Positions 61,803-64,000 of a DNA stretch of 64,000 nucleotides are shown here, piece by piece. The position numbers were made by a program, and so were the translations under genes. The notes below the pieces were generated by a model, which saw only the letters and a list, made by a program, of their open reading frames with translations, searched no databases and had not been told where the DNA came from. The stretch covers positions 1 to 64,000 of the forward strand of contig JAEYAU010000170.1 of NCBI GenBank assembly GCA_023404705.1. The letters run 5' to 3'. The stretch comes from Pseudomonadota bacterium (GTDB lineage Bacteria > Pseudomonadota > Alphaproteobacteria > Rhizobiales > Xanthobacteraceae). Position 1 is the first letter of the stretch, and every line of letters starts with the position of its first letter.

Positions 61803-62663
61803 ATGGCGATCGTCTACGACAAGTTGATGGCGTTGGGTTTTCCGGACGCCGAGGTCTCCTACGAGCCGCGCGACGTGATGCTCTACGCGCTCGGGGTCGG
61901 GCTCGGTCAGGACCCGCTGAACGAGGACGAGCTCGCCTTCGTCTACGAGAAGAACCTGAAGGTGCTTCCGACCTTCGCATCGATGGTGGGCTATCCGGGC
62001 TTCTGGCTGCGCGACATGGACACCGGCGTCGACTGGGTGAAGGTGCTCAACGGCGAGTACGAGGTGCGGCTCGACGGAGCCCTTCCGACGGCCGCGACGG
62101 TCGTGAGCCACATGAAGATCATCGACGTGGTCGACAAGGGTGCCGACAAGGGCGCGGTCATCTACACGGAGCGCACGACGCGCAACAAGATGACGGGCGC
62201 CGTGCTCGCGACCACGCGGCAGAGCGTGTTCTGCCGCGGCGACGGCGGCTTCGGCGGCCCGTCGCGCTTCTCTCCGCTCGTGCATGCGATCCCGGATCGC
62301 GCGCCGGATCGCGTGCAAGACTTTGCCACACGGCCCGAGAGCGCGCTGATCTATCGCCTGAGCGGCGACTACAATCCGCTGCATTCAGAGCCCGCGATCG
62401 CCAAGGCTGCCGGCTATCCGCGGCCGATCCTGCACGGGCTTGCGACCTTCGGCGTGTCGGGACATGCGGTGCTCAAGACCTATTGCGGCTATGATCCGGC
62501 GCGCATGGCGTCGATCGCGGGGCGCTTCTCGGCGCCCGTATTCCCGGGCGAGACCATCCGCACCGAGATGTGGCGCGACGGAAATGTCGTGAGCTTCCGC
62601 GCCCGCGTCGCGGAGCGCGACGTCGTCGCGATCAACAATGGCCGCGTCGAGATCAGGGAGTAG
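61803..62663 (+). CDS. MaoC-family enoyl-CoA hydratase (hydratase 2 type)
   Basis: A 286-residue double-hot-dog protein like the (R)-specific hydratase domain of peroxisomal MFE-2. The hydratase 2 motif YRLSGDYNPLHSEPAIA (active Asp and His at about 189 and 194) is intact in the C-terminal half; the N-terminal hot-dog (VMLYALGVGLGQDPLNEDEL, LPTFASMVGYPGF) is also typical. The ATG at 61803 is chosen by family start. It hydrates trans-2-enoyl-CoA. 3 bp separate it from the acyl-CoA dehydrogenase. Confidence 0.9.
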   Translation: MAIVYDKLMALGFPDAEVSYEPRDVMLYALGVGLGQDPLNEDELAFVYEKNLKVLPTFASMVGYPGFWLRDMDTGVDWVKVLNGEYEVRLDGALPTAATVVSHMKIIDVVDKGADKGAVIYTERTTRNKMTGAVLATTRQSVFCRGDGGFGGPSRFSPLVHAIPDRAPDRVQDFATRPESALIYRLSGDYNPLHSEPAIAKAAGYPRPILHGLATFGVSGHAVLKTYCGYDPARMASIAGRFSAPVFPGETIRTEMWRDGNVVSFRARVAERDVVAINNGRVEIRE

Positions 62664-62666
62664 GTG

Positions 62667-63833
62667 ATGGACGCCGCCGCGGCGCATGACGATCTTGCCA
62701 GCATCCGTGAATCGGTGCGCGCGCTGTGCGCCCGCTATCCGGGTGAGTATTGGCGGAAGCTCGACCGCGAGCGCGCCTATCCGAGCGAGTTCGTGCAGGC
62801 GCTCACCGATGCGGGCTTTCTCGCGGCGCTGATCCCGGAGGATTATGGCGGCAGCGGGCTTGGCCTCTCGGCCGCGGCCGCGATCCTGGAGGAGGTCCAT
62901 GCCAGCGGCTGCAACGGCGCGGCGTGTCACGCCCAGATGTACATCATGGGCACGATCCTGCGGCACGGCAGCGCCGAGCAGAAGGCGCGCTTCCTGCCAG
63001 GCATCGCGAGCGGTGAGCTGCGCCTGCAGGCCTTCGGCGTGACCGAGCCGACCTCGGGCACCGACACGCTGAGTCTGCGCACCGTCGCGGTGCGCGAGGG
63101 CGACCACTATGTGGTCAATGGCCAGAAGATCTGGACCTCGCGCGCGGAATATTCCGATCTCATGCTGCTGCTCGCCCGCACCACGCCGCGCGAGCAGGCG
63201 AAGAAGCGCACCGACGGGCTCTCGGTATTCCTGGTCGACATGCGGCTCGCCAAGGGCGATGGCATCAAGATCAATCCGATCCGCACCATGATGAACCATG
63301 CCACCACCGAGGTGTTCTTCGACGACCTCCGCGTGCCGGCGGACAATCTGGTCGGCGAGGAAGGCAAGGGCTTCCGCTACATCCTCTCGGGCATGAATGC
63401 CGAGCGCATCCTGATCGCGGCGGAATGCATCGGCGACGCCAAGTGGTTCATCGCGCGCGCGAGCGCCTATGCGAAGGAGCGCGCGATCTTCGGCCGGCCG
63501 ATCGGGCAGAACCAGGGCGTCCAGTTCCCGATCGCGCGCGCCTATGCGCAGATGCGCGCCGCCGAGTTGATGGTGCGCGAGGCCGCGCGCCGCTACGAGG
63601 CGGGCGAGGACTGCGGCGCCGAGGCCAACATGGCGAAGCTGCTCGCCGCCGATGCGTCCTGGGCTGCGGCCGACATGTGCGTGCAGACCCATGGCGGCTT
63701 CGGCTTTGCCGAGGAGTTCGACATCGAGCGTAAGTTCCGCGAGACGCGGCTCTATCAGGTGGCGCCGATCTCGACCAACCTGATCCTCTCTTACTTGTCC
63801 GAGCACGTGCTCGGCCTGCCGCGCTCCTATTGA
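62667..63833 (+). CDS. Acyl-CoA dehydrogenase, isovaleryl-type catalytic base position
   Basis: A 388-residue FAD flavoprotein. FAD/substrate segments QAFGVTEPTSGTDT and QKIWTSRAEYSDLMLLLART are clear. The Glu of the usual C-terminal YEGT motif is replaced (RLYQVAPISTN), while a Glu is present in GMNAERILIAA (E246), the helix-G position used by isovaleryl-CoA and long-chain enzymes. So it is probably active with branched or bulky acyl-CoAs. The ATG at 62667 follows GGGAG; a GTG at 62664 is possible. Confidence 0.9.
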   Translation: MDAAAAHDDLASIRESVRALCARYPGEYWRKLDRERAYPSEFVQALTDAGFLAALIPEDYGGSGLGLSAAAAILEEVHASGCNGAACHAQMYIMGTILRHGSAEQKARFLPGIASGELRLQAFGVTEPTSGTDTLSLRTVAVREGDHYVVNGQKIWTSRAEYSDLMLLLARTTPREQAKKRTDGLSVFLVDMRLAKGDGIKINPIRTMMNHATTEVFFDDLRVPADNLVGEEGKGFRYILSGMNAERILIAAECIGDAKWFIARASAYAKERAIFGRPIGQNQGVQFPIARAYAQMRAAELMVREAARRYEAGEDCGAEANMAKLLAADASWAAADMCVQTHGGFGFAEEFDIERKFRETRLYQVAPISTNLILSYLSEHVLGLPRSY

Positions 63834-63840
63834 GGCGCGC

Positions 63841-64000
63841 ATGAGCGGTCCGCTTTCGGGACTTCTGGTCGTCTCGCTCGAGCAGGCCGTCGCGGCGCCG
63901 ACCTGCACGTGCCGGCTCGCCGATGCGGGCGCGCGCGTGATCAAGATCGAGCGGCCCGAAGGGGATTTCGCGCGCGGCTATGACAATCTCGCCAAGGGCG
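63841..64000 (+). CDS. CaiB/BaiF-family CoA-transferase, truncated by the window edge
   Basis: Only the first 53 residues are in the window: MSGPLSGLLVVSLEQAVAAP, then CRLADAGARVIKIERPEGDFARGYD. This is the N terminus of a class III CoA-transferase (Rossmann strand and RPEGD loop). It starts 7 bp after the acyl-CoA dehydrogenase stop and completes a hydratase/dehydrogenase/CoA-transferase operon. No catalytic aspartate is visible in this part. Confidence 0.88.
   Translation, partial: MSGPLSGLLVVSLEQAVAAPTCTCRLADAGARVIKIERPEGDFARGYDNLAKG

Overview
This is a gene-dense, high-GC chromosomal window from an alphaproteobacterium. The pcaIJFHG protocatechuate genes, a two-subunit NAD formate dehydrogenase, many LivHMGF/Bug/TctABC uptake genes, small rhizobial orphan proteins and dispersed palindromes of the GTAGGGTGGGC and GTCATCCCGGG types point to Hyphomicrobiales, most likely the Bradyrhizobium/Xanthobacteraceae side. 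I see no rRNA, tRNA, CRISPR array, transposase or phage gene. Almost every gene is catabolic, a transporter or a local regulator.

Layout. 0.2-19 kb is a catabolic block for an unidentified, probably (hetero)aromatic acid: a flavin oxidoreductase, LysR, Gfo/Idh, zeta-type GST, carboxymuconolactone-decarboxylase-like protein, GlcG-like protein, two divergent hydroxyisobutyrate-dehydrogenase-type enzymes, CocE-type and alpha/beta hydrolases, two paralogous binding proteins feeding one LivHMGF transporter, an ACMSD-like amidohydrolase, an FAD monooxygenase resembling 2,6-dihydroxypyridine hydroxylase, and a cupin. 19-30 kb is an oxalate/one-carbon module: TctCBA, an FCD-type GntR, oxalyl-CoA decarboxylase, formyl-CoA transferase with a lysine-rich extension, a stand-alone homologue of the formyltransferase domain of 10-formyl-THF dehydrogenase, and formate-THF ligase, closed by a strong hairpin. 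30-38 kb has a Rieske protein paired with a PQQ alcohol dehydrogenase carrying the lanthanide-type DWD motif, then a LysR gene divergent from a fused-beta formate dehydrogenase. 38-46 kb is mixed: two small orphans, a DHODH-like enzyme plus Bug protein, an outer-membrane barrel, an acyl-CoA ligase divergent from Lrp/AsnC, and pobA. 46-52 kb is the PQQ locus: pqqABCDE, a dihaem cytochrome c and a PQQ sugar-dehydrogenase-like protein. 52-58 kb is pcaR-like/pcaIJFHG. 58-64 kb holds three tandem MetE-catalytic-domain paralogues followed by MaoC, acyl-CoA dehydrogenase and a truncated CaiB-type CoA transferase.

How it fits together. PobA makes protocatechuate for PcaHG, and PcaIJ/PcaF finish the pathway (pcaB, pcaC and pcaD are not in the window). 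Oxalate is split into CO2 and formate; formate can be activated on THF by Fhs or oxidised to CO2 with NADH production by the formate dehydrogenase. The pqq genes supply cofactor for two periplasmic dehydrogenases here, with the Rieske protein and dihaem cytochrome as likely electron carriers.

The observations most worth following are the THF/CoA formyl-transfer candidate in the oxalate cluster, the histone-like Lys/Ala tails on two unrelated CoA-transferases, the Rieske plus lanthanide-type quinoprotein pair, the triple MetE-like array behind a structured leader, and a dispersed repeat whose two ends supply the stop codons of two convergent genes.
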